Both the position numbers and the translations under genes were made by a program. A model generated the notes under the pieces. The model had not been told where the DNA came from. It saw only the letters and a program-made list of their open reading frames with translations, and made no database searches. Of a stretch of 64,000 nt of DNA, positions 1 to 8,452 are shown one piece after another. The stretch is from assembly GCF_004295345.1 (NCBI RefSeq), contig NZ_CP036200.1, forward strand, positions 3,535,501-3,599,500, in the 5' to 3' direction. The stretch's first letter is position 1; each line of letters starts with the position of its first letter. Source of the stretch: Shewanella maritima (lineage in GTDB: Bacteria; Pseudomonadota; Gammaproteobacteria; Enterobacterales; Shewanellaceae).

Positions 1-398
1 ACTTTGGCTATACGAGTAAATAGCGAAGGCTCATTAAGATCACGCGGCTCTTCATCTTCTACGAAGGCGACTTTGACTACCACAACGACTATTAACACAC
101 CGGAAATGTTAATTAGCCACTCGTTGATACCACGCTCTTTGGTTTTTGGTTTTTTCTTTGGCGCAGGGGTGCGGACGATGTTTTTGTGCTTGGCGATAAC
201 GCTGCGAGCAATCTCTTCGATCTCTTGGCGCTCTAGGATAGTGATTTCATCAAGTGCTTCGATGTAATCAAGGGGGAGCTCGATATTGTCAGGATGTTTG
301 TTGCCATGACGTAGTGCGTCAATTTCCAAGACGCGATTTTTAATCTCTTCAACTATCAAATTTTGTTGATTAGTTGTGTTGGCACTAGTTGCATTCAT
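1..398 (-). CDS. N-terminal part of a predicted single-pass membrane protein (cut by window edge)
   Basis: The reverse strand reads an open frame from ATG at 398 to the window edge with no stop (about 132 residues seen). A GGAAAA ribosome-binding site lies just upstream. The N-terminal ~85 residues are hydrophilic, acidic and helix-prone. A Lys/Pro-rich stretch (PKKKPKTK) follows, then one strongly hydrophobic segment (about residues 92-112, containing LIVVVVVKVAF), then an acidic segment. The charge pattern suggests a cytoplasmic N-terminus and a single membrane anchor, with the rest of the protein outside the window. I do not recognise the family and assign no function. Confidence 0.75.
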   Translation of the reverse strand, partial: MNATSANTTNQQNLIVEEIKNRVLEIDALRHGNKHPDNIELPLDYIEALDEITILERQEIEEIARSVIAKHKNIVRTPAPKKKPKTKERGINEWLINISGVLIVVVVVKVAFVEDEEPRDLNEPSLFTRIAK

Positions 399-1050
399 TT
401 GTTTTTCCGGCAAATGTTGTCGAATTCTCAGGCGATGTTCGAGTTAGGGTTATCGTCTTAAAAAAACGGCTTTGCAAAGACTCAACTTGGGCATGATTAC
501 TTATCCCTAAGCAATGATTGTTGCTGGTCATTTTCATAACAGCTATGCAGCGAGTTGCTGTTTTTATGCTGTTATTTCAAACTCTAGAATGCTAAATGCA
601 ATGTCAAAATTGGTGCGTAACACCTGATATTGTTATTTGTTGTTATAGCAGACAAAGTAAATGATTTTCTTATGTCTTTGATTCCCAATAAAAGGACAAG
701 ATACATTAGTTTTGTTCAATTTATCAAATTTTTTTAACAACTCGTTATCATTTGTGTATCACCAGGATTTTCATCAAGTAATTCAATGTATTGCGTTTTT
801 GATATTTATACAGGCAAACAGTCAAAGCTGGCTGGTGTTAACTTGGTCTTACGAAGTGCTGTTTGAGTAAATTTATGCCGCGAACAAAAAGCATGCAGAC
901 TAAAAAATGACTACGGGAGGGTTGTACAAGATAATTTGAAAAGGTTGCTTGTGAGTATGCTAAATGCTAAATGCTAAAGGTAAAAAGGATAGAGCGTTCA
1001 GGCTGGGCTATATGTAAGCAACAGCCTAAACGCAATAACTTAATCTGTGG
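399..1050. other. Intergenic region, no gene seen
   Basis: AT-rich non-coding stretch between the truncated membrane-protein gene and the helicase 3' end. It should hold the promoter of the truncated gene near 400-600. The only structure seen is a 7-bp unit (atgctaa) repeated three times head to tail at 957-977. No convincing hairpin terminator for the helicase gene was found. Confidence 0.5.
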
Positions 1051-2475
1051 TTAGCGTTTCAGCCAAGGGTTAAAACTACCATCACCATTTGGTGTAGCCT
1101 TGGTGTTTTGGTTGTCAGTGTTTTCGCGCTTAGTTGGCTTGTCAGATCTTTGTCGTTCAAGCTGGGTGCGCTTAGCTTTATTCGATTTCGACTTTTTACC
1201 TATTTGAGTAACACTGTGGCCTTTAGCTCCATGACTTTTTGACATACGCTCGGGCTTGGAAGGTTTTGTGTCATCAAGTTTGCTTGCAGGCTTTTTCTTA
1301 GGCACAAAATTTAAGTCAGACTTTGGCAGAGGCTTTTTGGGCTCAAATTCAGCTTCGACTCTACGTTCGATGATCTGTTGTAGCTTACGTTCAATCGCGC
1401 AGAAGTTCTTAAAGTCATCTTTAGACAGCAGTGACACAGCTTGACCTTGATTGCCTGCGCGGCCGGTACGACCAATGCGGTGAATGTATTCATCAGCTGG
1501 GTAGGGCAGGTCGTAGTTGATGACTAGCTTAAGATCGTCAATATCGATACCACGAGCAACCACACCAGTAGCGACAATATATTTGACCTTGCCCGCTTTA
1601 AAGTCATGCAGGATTTGCTCACGCACAGCTTGGCTACGACCACTATGAAAACTTTCCGCTTCAATGCCACGCTTTTCTAGCTGACTGACAAGTTTTGCTG
1701 CGCCATGTTTAGTGCCGATAAAAATAAGTGCCTGCAGCCAGCTATTTTGGCTGATAAGGTGGCTTAATAGGGCTGATTTTTTATCTTTATCTACAGGGAT
1801 TGCCCACTGCTCGATAAGTGGTTTACGTTCTTTACTTATCAGTGATATTTCTGTGGCTTTTTTGATATTGGTTTTAGCTAGGCTGCGAACCGCATTATTT
1901 AAGGTCGCTGAGAACAACATGCTTTGACGGCGCTCAGGTAAACGCTCAACAATACGATTGATATCATCAATAAACCCCATGTCGAGCATACGGTCAGCTT
2001 CGTCAAGAACCAGCAGTTCAAGCTCATCAAAATGCAATGCTCGCTGGGTGTACATGTCTAAGAGCCTGCCGGGTGTGGCTACCAGAATATGTACCCCTTC
2101 AATCAATGCTTGCTTTTGTGGTTTGCTGTCAACGCCGCCGTACATGGCTAACGCATTAATGTTAAGGTTTTTGCTATAGGCTTTAATGTTGCTTTGGACC
2201 TGCAACACCAGTTCACGGGTTGGGGCTAGAATCAGTGCTTTAATGCGTTTTGGTCTAACGCCTTGAGTCGCTGCGCCGCTTGCTACTAATCGCTGTAAAA
2301 TAGGTAACACAAAGCTAGCAGTTTTACCGGTACCGGTTTGTGCCGCTGCGATAATGTTATTGCCAGATAGCGCCACTGGAATCGCTTTAGCTTGAATAGG
2401 CGTTGGCTGCTGATAATTCAGCTCATCTAAGGCGTTGACGATAGGTTGGGATAGTCCAAGCTTGGCAAATGACAT
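1051..2475 (-). CDS. rhlE: DEAD-box ATP-dependent RNA helicase, RhlE type
   Basis: ATP-dependent RNA unwinding in the cytoplasm, typically in ribosome assembly, RNA decay or cold growth. All helicase motifs are readable: Q motif (QQPTPIQ), motif I AQTGTGKT, Ia PTRELVLQV, TPGR, motif II DEAD, motif III SAT, and motif VI HRIGRTGRAG. The C-terminal ~100 residues form a basic Lys/Arg/Ser-rich low-complexity tail that probably adds RNA affinity. The frame is open to 2553, but the first 26 codons have no family resemblance; ATG at 2475 (MSFAKLGLSQP) matches the normal RhlE beginning, giving 474 aa. RhlE is favoured over SrmB or DeaD because of the short N-terminus and basic tail. Confidence 0.9.
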   Translation of the reverse strand: MSFAKLGLSQPIVNALDELNYQQPTPIQAKAIPVALSGNNIIAAAQTGTGKTASFVLPILQRLVASGAATQGVRPKRIKALILAPTRELVLQVQSNIKAYSKNLNINALAMYGGVDSKPQKQALIEGVHILVATPGRLLDMYTQRALHFDELELLVLDEADRMLDMGFIDDINRIVERLPERRQSMLFSATLNNAVRSLAKTNIKKATEISLISKERKPLIEQWAIPVDKDKKSALLSHLISQNSWLQALIFIGTKHGAAKLVSQLEKRGIEAESFHSGRSQAVREQILHDFKAGKVKYIVATGVVARGIDIDDLKLVINYDLPYPADEYIHRIGRTGRAGNQGQAVSLLSKDDFKNFCAIERKLQQIIERRVEAEFEPKKPLPKSDLNFVPKKKPASKLDDTKPSKPERMSKSHGAKGHSVTQIGKKSKSNKAKRTQLERQRSDKPTKRENTDNQNTKATPNGDGSFNPWLKR

Positions 2476-2583
2476 GAATGAATCTCGATTTATGGGAGTG
2501 ATATTGACTAAGCAGTACCTAGCGCTGCTCATAGAGGTCAATTGTATCAGCAATCACGGTGCTGGCGTAGTGAATGCACGTCG

Positions 2584-4629
2584 TTATTCATTTCGATGGT
2601 AAGTTTTGCGTAAGCAGTGGCTGATAAATTCTTGTTTGCTTAACGGTCGATAGAACAAGAAACCTTGGAAAAAATCACACTCAAGATCTTTGAGTGTTTG
2701 ATATTGAGCCTGATTTTCTATCCCTTCTGCCACTACTTTTAAACCAATATTGTGTGCCATGGTAACTATGGCTCGTATTAACGCGTGACTTGATGGTGTT
2801 GTTTCTAGATTGGCGACAAACGAATGGTCGATTTTTATGATATCGATTTCAAGCTGCTGTAAGTATGAAAGCGATGAGTAGCCTACTCCAAAATCGTCGA
2901 TAGCAAATTTAATTCCCTGCTGGCTGAGCAATTGCATTTGTTGCTGGATAGAAGTGCCTGGTGTCATTAAGGTGTTTTCGGTAACCTCGATTAAAATAGA
3001 GCCAGGCTTAATCGGGTTATTTGCCAAGGTTTGCAGCCAATTTCTTGCCCACTTTCCGCGTTCGTCAATTTCAAGTGGTGATGTATTGAGGCTAATTTGA
3101 ATGTCGGTGTTAATTTGCTGCAGCTCTAAAGCATCGTTGATCACCTGATTAACGACCCATTGACCAATCTCTTTAATCAGCCCATATTCTTCCGCTAGAG
3201 GGATAAACTCGCTGGGACCCAACAAACCTTTGTCTGGGTGTTGCCACCTAAGCAGAGCTTCAGCTTTGGTGATTAGTGGCTCATTAGCTTTTAAGATTGG
3301 CTGATAATGCAGCGTTAGTTGTGAGTCGTAAATAGCTGTCTTTAAGTCTTCCACTAGCTGGCGTTTTTTAATAGCTTGTTCTTCAATGGAATAGCAGAAA
3401 AACTCAAAGCGGTTACGACCTTTGTTTTTCGCCAAATACATAGCTTGGTCTGCATGTTTGATTAATTCTTCTAGCGTATCGCCATCTTTTGGTGCAATGG
3501 TGATGCCGATGCTACCTGTAATCTGAATCCGTTCGCTTTTAATAACTATGGGATCCATCAGTGTTGTTTTTATCTGGTTCGCAATTTTAGTTAGCTGCTG
3601 CTTACTACAAACATCTTCGAGAATGATGGTAAATTCATCGCCGCCCAGTCGAGCTACAGTGTCATGCTCACGGACACAGTTCTTTAAACGTTTAGAAACC
3701 TGCTGCAACAATAAGTCGCCATAGTCATGGCCTAAGGTATCGTTAACTTCTTTAAAGCCGTCTAAATCAAGAAAGATAAGTGCGAAAAACTTGTCTTTGA
3801 TGAGTAGCAACCCTTGTAATTTCTCATAAAAGTAACGCCGGTTCGGTAGACCTGTTAAACCGTCTTTGTAGGCTAATTCGAGTAACTGTTCATTAGCGGT
3901 TTCTAACTCTTCTGTACGCCTTTTCACCTTGGTTTCAAGGATATTATCCCTCTGTTCAATGGTTTTAAGCATGTCGTTAAATCGATTACTTAGCTGGCCG
4001 ACCTCATCGTTGGGTAGCTCTTTGGCGCGCAGGCTGTAGTCATTTGAATGACTTACATCGTCAGCTACTTTAGCAAGGTGTAAAATTGGTTTGAGGAATC
4101 TACGCCGCAAAATTAACGACAGTAACAAACTCATCGCGAGCGTAAATATCAACAATCCCACCACAAAATAGCCATATACAGTGGCTTTATTAACGATGTA
4201 GCTGTCATCGGCAACAATAACCAAATAACCGTAGCGCCTGCCGTCGAGTACGAGCTCATGGGCGATAGTAGTCGTATCAATTAATTGATCGCGTATCGAA
4301 TGACTGTCGTTACTGACGACTTTATTAGCACTGGCGAGTACATTGTGCTGAATGTCGGTGACTTGAATTGACACAATGTCGCTGCGTATAAGTATTGGGT
4401 CTATAAGTTCTTGTATAGCATCTTTATCATCGAACAATACGGCAGCGGTAATGGTTGGCGATAGAATTTCCTCAAGGGTATTCAGGCTATCAACTTGTTC
4501 TTGTTTAGCTGTGGTGTACTCATAAGCACTGAAGGTAAAGGTGATTATGACAATAGCTGTGATTGCCACACTCATTAAGATAAGCAGTAGCTTCTTGCCG
4601 ATAGAGTTGAGTGCAAATATGTCTCCCAT
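2584..4629 (-). CDS. Membrane HAMP-GGDEF-EAL protein (YfiN/TpbB-like sensor region), c-di-GMP turnover
   Basis: Predicted inner-membrane enzyme making and/or degrading c-di-GMP. Order: TM1 (about residues 11-33), a ~115-residue periplasmic domain resembling the CHASE8-type domain of YfiN, TM2 (~152-176), HAMP, a helical linker, GGDEF (~255-415) and EAL (~435-675). The GGDEF signature is intact near residue 328 (RLGGDEF), with an RxxD inhibitory site (REHD) exactly five residues before it. The EAL domain keeps EALLRW, the Asn of LNTSP, TEN, DDFGVGYS, KIDHSF and EGIE, so both activities look possible. The frame also opens with GTG at 4635, but ATG at 4629 has the better spacing to GAGAGG. The start lies about 6 bp past the YfiR-like stop, indicating one operon. 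Confidence 0.88.
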   Translation of the reverse strand: MGDIFALNSIGKKLLLILMSVAITAIVIITFTFSAYEYTTAKQEQVDSLNTLEEILSPTITAAVLFDDKDAIQELIDPILIRSDIVSIQVTDIQHNVLASANKVVSNDSHSIRDQLIDTTTIAHELVLDGRRYGYLVIVADDSYIVNKATVYGYFVVGLLIFTLAMSLLLSLILRRRFLKPILHLAKVADDVSHSNDYSLRAKELPNDEVGQLSNRFNDMLKTIEQRDNILETKVKRRTEELETANEQLLELAYKDGLTGLPNRRYFYEKLQGLLLIKDKFFALIFLDLDGFKEVNDTLGHDYGDLLLQQVSKRLKNCVREHDTVARLGGDEFTIILEDVCSKQQLTKIANQIKTTLMDPIVIKSERIQITGSIGITIAPKDGDTLEELIKHADQAMYLAKNKGRNRFEFFCYSIEEQAIKKRQLVEDLKTAIYDSQLTLHYQPILKANEPLITKAEALLRWQHPDKGLLGPSEFIPLAEEYGLIKEIGQWVVNQVINDALELQQINTDIQISLNTSPLEIDERGKWARNWLQTLANNPIKPGSILIEVTENTLMTPGTSIQQQMQLLSQQGIKFAIDDFGVGYSSLSYLQQLEIDIIKIDHSFVANLETTPSSHALIRAIVTMAHNIGLKVVAEGIENQAQYQTLKDLECDFFQGFLFYRPLSKQEFISHCLRKTYHRNE

Positions 4630-4634
4630 TGGCA

Positions 4635-5177
4635 CTACCTCTCAACCACACGGCCAAGCCTAAGCACTTTTGAGCTCATGGATAGCCCTGATTGCTTGAG
4701 GTGTTTGGGGGAGATTTCGAAACGAATTTTACCACTTGCTAGAAAAAAACGTATGTGACCACCTTGCTTAATGAAATGCTCTGTTTCGCCGATGAACATA
4801 GTATTTTGGTGTTGCTGATGATTGATGGTTGGCCAATTTTCTTGAGTATTGGCGCTGACAAAAAACATGTCACACTGTTGTATCGATGCAGCAGAATGGG
4901 AAATCGTTTGGGTGGTGATCGGTTTGTGTTTTACGTTACGGTCACCGAGTACTCGGTTAGCTATAGCAATGAAGTTATGGTCCTGACTGCAAATGACAAA
5001 GTTGTCGCGCTCCGTAAATGATGAGCTCCAACGTCCATATAAGGCAAAGTTGTATAAAAAGCCTGCTTTAATAGCATATTCTTTGTCGCTGGCTTGTACT
5101 GAAGGTATGGCAGCGCCGCACATAAGGGTAATGGCCATAAGGTTGGTCACGAGCCGATTTAACTGGCGCCAAAGCAT
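4635..5177 (-). CDS. YfiR-like periplasmic protein (DUF4154)
   Basis: 180 aa with a signal peptide (cleavage near VQAS) followed by a DUF4154/YfiR-type domain starting KEYAIKAGFLYNFALYGRWS. The family features are the 'KAAFLYNF..' opening, FVICSQD, the CDMFFVSAN region and a C-terminal GHIRFFLASGKIRFEIS. In Pseudomonas the periplasmic protein YfiR represses the cyclase YfiN by binding its periplasmic domain. Here the next gene is a YfiN-like membrane GGDEF-EAL protein, so the same relation is inferred. Two Cys remain in the mature protein (CSQD and QQCD), possibly a disulfide. ATG at 5177 lies 3 bp after the TAA of the upstream receptor gene; the ribosome-binding site GGTGGA lies inside that gene's end. 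Confidence 0.85.
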   Translation of the reverse strand: MLWRQLNRLVTNLMAITLMCGAAIPSVQASDKEYAIKAGFLYNFALYGRWSSSFTERDNFVICSQDHNFIAIANRVLGDRNVKHKPITTQTISHSAASIQQCDMFFVSANTQENWPTINHQQHQNTMFIGETEHFIKQGGHIRFFLASGKIRFEISPKHLKQSGLSMSSKVLRLGRVVER

Positions 5178-5180
5178 AAT

Positions 5181-7241
5181 TTAAAAGTCCACCGCTAGTT
5201 TGCCAGTGATACTCTCGTCTATGTAGTTGGGGATGGTGTATGTCTCGTTGGTATTTTCAAATTCTAAATGGGTGTTAGCAATCAGGTTTTTGCCTATGAG
5301 AGAAAAGGTGATGTAGTCACTAATCGCCCAGTTCCAGGTAACATCTAATGCAGTGTAGTTATCAGTGTTATAGGCATTGCTTTGCTCATGTCTGAGTACG
5401 GCGAAAAGGTTTTGACCTGCAACATAGCGCCAATCTGCTTTAAAAAAGGTTTGTTTGCTGGTGGAGTTGCGCCCGATGGCGGGGAAGGTGTTAGCTTGCA
5501 GATCGTATTCAAAGTGGTTGTAGCTGTAGCCAAGTTCAGTGTTGAAGTTGTCTGATACTTGCCAGCTTACGCCAATATCGCCGCCATAGGTATTAAGTTC
5601 AGCATTAGATACCATGTCCAGGCTAATACTGGTTGAGCGCAGCGCATCAAGAGCATTGGCTAGCTGTCCTTGATTTAAATGATTGAAAAAGCTATCGAAA
5701 AGATGAACATCCGGCTCAATCGTCAGTACCGTCGCATCAGTAGATTGAGTGCGATATAACGATAAGTCTAACTGCCACTTATGATCACTGTAGCGATAAC
5801 CTAACTCGTAAGAGGTGGATTTTTCAGAGTCTACTTGGTTATTGCCATTAAGAATGGTTCTGACTGCATAGTTGTCGATGAACTCAATCCCTGTTTCAGT
5901 AGGCAGAATACTCTTTACCTTAGTACCATTGATTACATAATTGTCATTGTATTCAATTAGCGCTGGGATACGGCTGGAGCGAGAAACGGAAGCCCAATAT
6001 GTATGCCTAGGACTTGGGTGCCATAACATTCTCACTAATGGCTGATGCTCCCATTCGGTCAGCTCGTTATGCTCGCTACGAATACCTGCAATGAGTTTGA
6101 GTTGCTCCGGAATGATACTATATTGCGCCTGCACAAATCCGCCATATTGGTGCAGGGTGTTGAGTCTTGTATCACTAAAAATAAAAGGACTGTCGTTAAA
6201 GTTCACGTCGATAGCTCGGTAGATTAAGCCTAAATCGAATCTCAAGTCTTGGTAGAGAAAATTGAGTTGATAATCAGCATCGATGGATGTGAACTCTTCT
6301 TCTAAATAAATGTGTGAGCCTGTTTGTTCAAGCCAGGATAACTGGAGCATTTGGTTGGCTTGCGACGAGATACGGTTTTCAATTCGCCCCATCACGCGGA
6401 TGTCTTTACGATTAAATTGACCACTAAGCGGAGTGTTTAAGTTTGTTTCATCAATTACACCGCGATAATTCTGACCATAGTCAGAGCGAGTATGATCAGT
6501 TTGAATAAACCCGGACCAACTGTCATTGATATTGACATCAAAGCGGGCGCCAAATGATGTTTGCTCTATGTTATCTACCGGCGGTAAATCAAGTGCAGTG
6601 GAAGACGGCTCACCGTCGCGCAGCTGGCCATAGACGCGATAACTCGCTTTTGATCCAATATCGCCACCATAACGAAAATTAGTTTGATAATTTGTCAAGC
6701 TACCTGTTGCCATATCCGCATATATGCCACGGGTGTCGAAACTGTTTTTGGTAATGATGTTAATCACGCCATTGGTTGCATTGCTGCCCCATAATAAGCC
6801 ACCTTGACCGCGAATAACTTCAATGCGTTCAATGTCATATAAAGGGACATTGAGCGTTTCCCAATAAACCGCAGAAAATTTAGGCGTGTATAAGTTTTGG
6901 CCGTCAATCAGCACTAACATCTTGCTAGAAAAGCGTGAGGCAACACCACGACTCGTAATCGCCCATTGATTATTGTCGAGTTGACGTACGACTAGCCCCG
7001 GCACCATTTTAAGTGCTTCGGGTACCGATTGCGCCCCGGAGTGGGCGATGCGTTCATTGGTGAGCACGTAGATTGAGGCTGGTGTATTAAATGCTGTTTC
7101 GGCGCGTTTCATAGCTGATGTGGCTTGCACATCCATTGACATTAGCGACTCAATATCAAGAGCTGGCAGCAGATCGGCACCAACCACATTGCCATGATAA
7201 CAAAGCGCTAAACTGCTTAGCGCAACGACAGTTTTAAACAA
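5181..7241 (-). CDS. TonB-dependent outer-membrane receptor
   Basis: 686 aa. N-terminal signal peptide, then a plug domain (about residues 45-165: TPASIYVLTNERI, VPGLVV, GVASRFSSKMLVLIDGQ, IERIEVIRG, NGVINIITK) and a ~500-residue beta-barrel ending in Phe (KLAVDF), as outer-membrane proteins do. The substrate cannot be read from the sequence; siderophore, vitamin, peptide and glycan are all possible. The start is TTG at 7241, preceded by a strong GGAGG; the first in-frame ATG would remove most of the signal peptide. First gene of a tight three-gene operon with a YfiR-like protein and a c-di-GMP enzyme, so it may act as receptor or signal input to that pair (inference). Confidence 0.88.
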   Translation of the reverse strand: MFKTVVALSSLALCYHGNVVGADLLPALDIESLMSMDVQATSAMKRAETAFNTPASIYVLTNERIAHSGAQSVPEALKMVPGLVVRQLDNNQWAITSRGVASRFSSKMLVLIDGQNLYTPKFSAVYWETLNVPLYDIERIEVIRGQGGLLWGSNATNGVINIITKNSFDTRGIYADMATGSLTNYQTNFRYGGDIGSKASYRVYGQLRDGEPSSTALDLPPVDNIEQTSFGARFDVNINDSWSGFIQTDHTRSDYGQNYRGVIDETNLNTPLSGQFNRKDIRVMGRIENRISSQANQMLQLSWLEQTGSHIYLEEEFTSIDADYQLNFLYQDLRFDLGLIYRAIDVNFNDSPFIFSDTRLNTLHQYGGFVQAQYSIIPEQLKLIAGIRSEHNELTEWEHQPLVRMLWHPSPRHTYWASVSRSSRIPALIEYNDNYVINGTKVKSILPTETGIEFIDNYAVRTILNGNNQVDSEKSTSYELGYRYSDHKWQLDLSLYRTQSTDATVLTIEPDVHLFDSFFNHLNQGQLANALDALRSTSISLDMVSNAELNTYGGDIGVSWQVSDNFNTELGYSYNHFEYDLQANTFPAIGRNSTSKQTFFKADWRYVAGQNLFAVLRHEQSNAYNTDNYTALDVTWNWAISDYITFSLIGKNLIANTHLEFENTNETYTIPNYIDESITGKLAVDF

Positions 7242-7548
7242 TGAGCCTCCTGCTAGCTAAATCAATATCCAAAGGTTTATTTTTATCATCAATCCGTACA
7301 ATAAAACCTAGTACATAAGCACTAAAGAGCGAAGATCTAGGCTAATAGATTATGCTTGCTCGTTTAAAAAGTGTACGGAAATGAAATAAGTCAGACTTTA
7401 GAATGATGGGCTTAGGAGAAGTAGTCGATCAAGTAATCTGGATATTGCTTAGTTGGGTGTTGATGTGGTTGAAGCTCCGGTGATGAAATTAGCTAAAGCC
7501 ATGTTATCTATAAATATAGCATGGCCTGAACCACAGAATTATGAGAAA
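7242..7548. other. Intergenic region; promoter side of the receptor operon
   Basis: About 300 bp between the receptor gene (5' end) and the 3' end of the DJ-1/PfpI gene. It should contain the promoter of the receptor-YfiR-cyclase operon near 7260-7400. No clear operator was recognised. The only structure is the hairpin at 7498-7525, listed separately. Confidence 0.5.
7498..7525 (-). terminator. Probable terminator of the DJ-1/PfpI gene
   Basis: Inverted repeat GCCATG...CATGGC with partly paired A/T inner arms, lying just past the stop of the gene at 7549. On the reverse strand it is followed by TTTAG, a weak T-run, so termination is plausible but not strong. Confidence 0.45.
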
Positions 7549-8277
7549 TTATAGATCAAAGTGAGCTGCGTATGGGTCGTTGTTGGCATCGTTGATCCAT
7601 TGATACTCTGTCAACCTTTGGATGCGTCTTGCTTCTTTGTCACCGTGAAGTTTAGCAACCCAATATAGGGCTGCGTCAGTGCCTGCTGATACACCGGATG
7701 AGGTGAGGAACTTACCATCATCTACCCAACGTGCCTTTGGTTGCCACACAATGTGTTCGTTGAGTGAGGTAACCCAAGGGTAAGCCATTTTATTGGTGGT
7801 GGCCTTTAAGCCATTCATAACCTTGGTTTTTGCGATAAGCGCAGTGCCGGTACAAATGGTGAAAACTGACTGACTCAATGCAACCTGACGCTCCATCCAG
7901 TTAATTAGTGCTGCGTCATTAACTAAGGTTCGTGTCCCCAAGCCGCCCGGAATAATGAACAAATCACACTCATACAAGGCGTTGGTCAAACAGTCGGCAA
8001 CCACGCGCGGCCCTTGATAACTTCTTACTACATCTTTTGCTGCTACTAACTTAATTTCGGCATTTGGCATATGCCCTAGCATTTCGATTGGTCCATGAAG
8101 GTCAAGTGTTTCATAATCATCAAATACTAACGCTAGAATTCGGTATTTACCTGCTTGAAATAGTGGGGCTTGGCTAACTAAACCTGATTGTGGCTCCGCC
8201 AGAGCCGGAGATAACATGAAAGGAGCTGCACTGAGCCCAATGAGGCTAGTTTTTAGAAAATGGCGGCGAGAAGTCAT
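7549..8277 (-). CDS. Tat-exported DJ-1/PfpI (GATase1-like) family protein
   Basis: 242 aa. N-terminal twin-arginine signal (SRRHFLK followed by a hydrophobic stretch and ALAEP), so export folded to the periplasm is predicted. The rest is a DJ-1/PfpI domain with the nucleophile elbow TICTGTALIA (Cys142), PGGLGTR upstream and SSGVSAGTDAALYW downstream, closest in style to isocyanide-hydratase-like and AraC-linked DJ-1 proteins. In those relatives the segment after the elbow reads ATTHW; here it is ATTNK, so the exact reaction is uncertain. Stand-alone gene between the receptor operon and the GYF_2 pair. A periplasmic DJ-1 protein is less usual than the cytoplasmic forms. Confidence 0.82.
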   Translation of the reverse strand: MTSRRHFLKTSLIGLSAAPFMLSPALAEPQSGLVSQAPLFQAGKYRILALVFDDYETLDLHGPIEMLGHMPNAEIKLVAAKDVVRSYQGPRVVADCLTNALYECDLFIIPGGLGTRTLVNDAALINWMERQVALSQSVFTICTGTALIAKTKVMNGLKATTNKMAYPWVTSLNEHIVWQPKARWVDDGKFLTSSGVSAGTDAALYWVAKLHGDKEARRIQRLTEYQWINDANNDPYAAHFDL

Positions 8278-8403
8278 AATAAAAGCTCATGTGAGTAATT
8301 TAGCTGAGCATTATATTGCACTGCTACTGCTAGAACCTTGATGTGAAGCGCTAAATCTAGAAAAAATTCGAGTTTTAAGGTTTTTTATCTGCTTCTATGT
8401 ATG

Positions 8404-8431
8404 AAAAAGGCCAATCAACTGATTGGCCTTT
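8404..8431 (-). terminator. Rho-independent terminator after the GYF_2 pair
   Basis: Perfect 11-bp arms (8406-8416 with 8421-8431, core GGCCAATC/GATTGGCC) with a 4-nt loop. On the reverse strand the stem runs into a T-run (CCTTTTTC). It lies 22 bp past the stop at 8453. Confidence 0.85.
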
Positions 8432-8452
8432 GTATGTCACATGCGAACTGAG

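Noticed and set aside
4..267. Forward ORF opposite the truncated membrane-protein gene
   Set aside because: Ser/Thr-rich shadow frame; the reverse strand has a ribosome-binding site, a coherent TM protein and better codon use.
957..977. Three copies of a 7-bp word (atgctaa)
   Set aside because: Too short and A/T-rich to claim a functional repeat; no second locus in the window.
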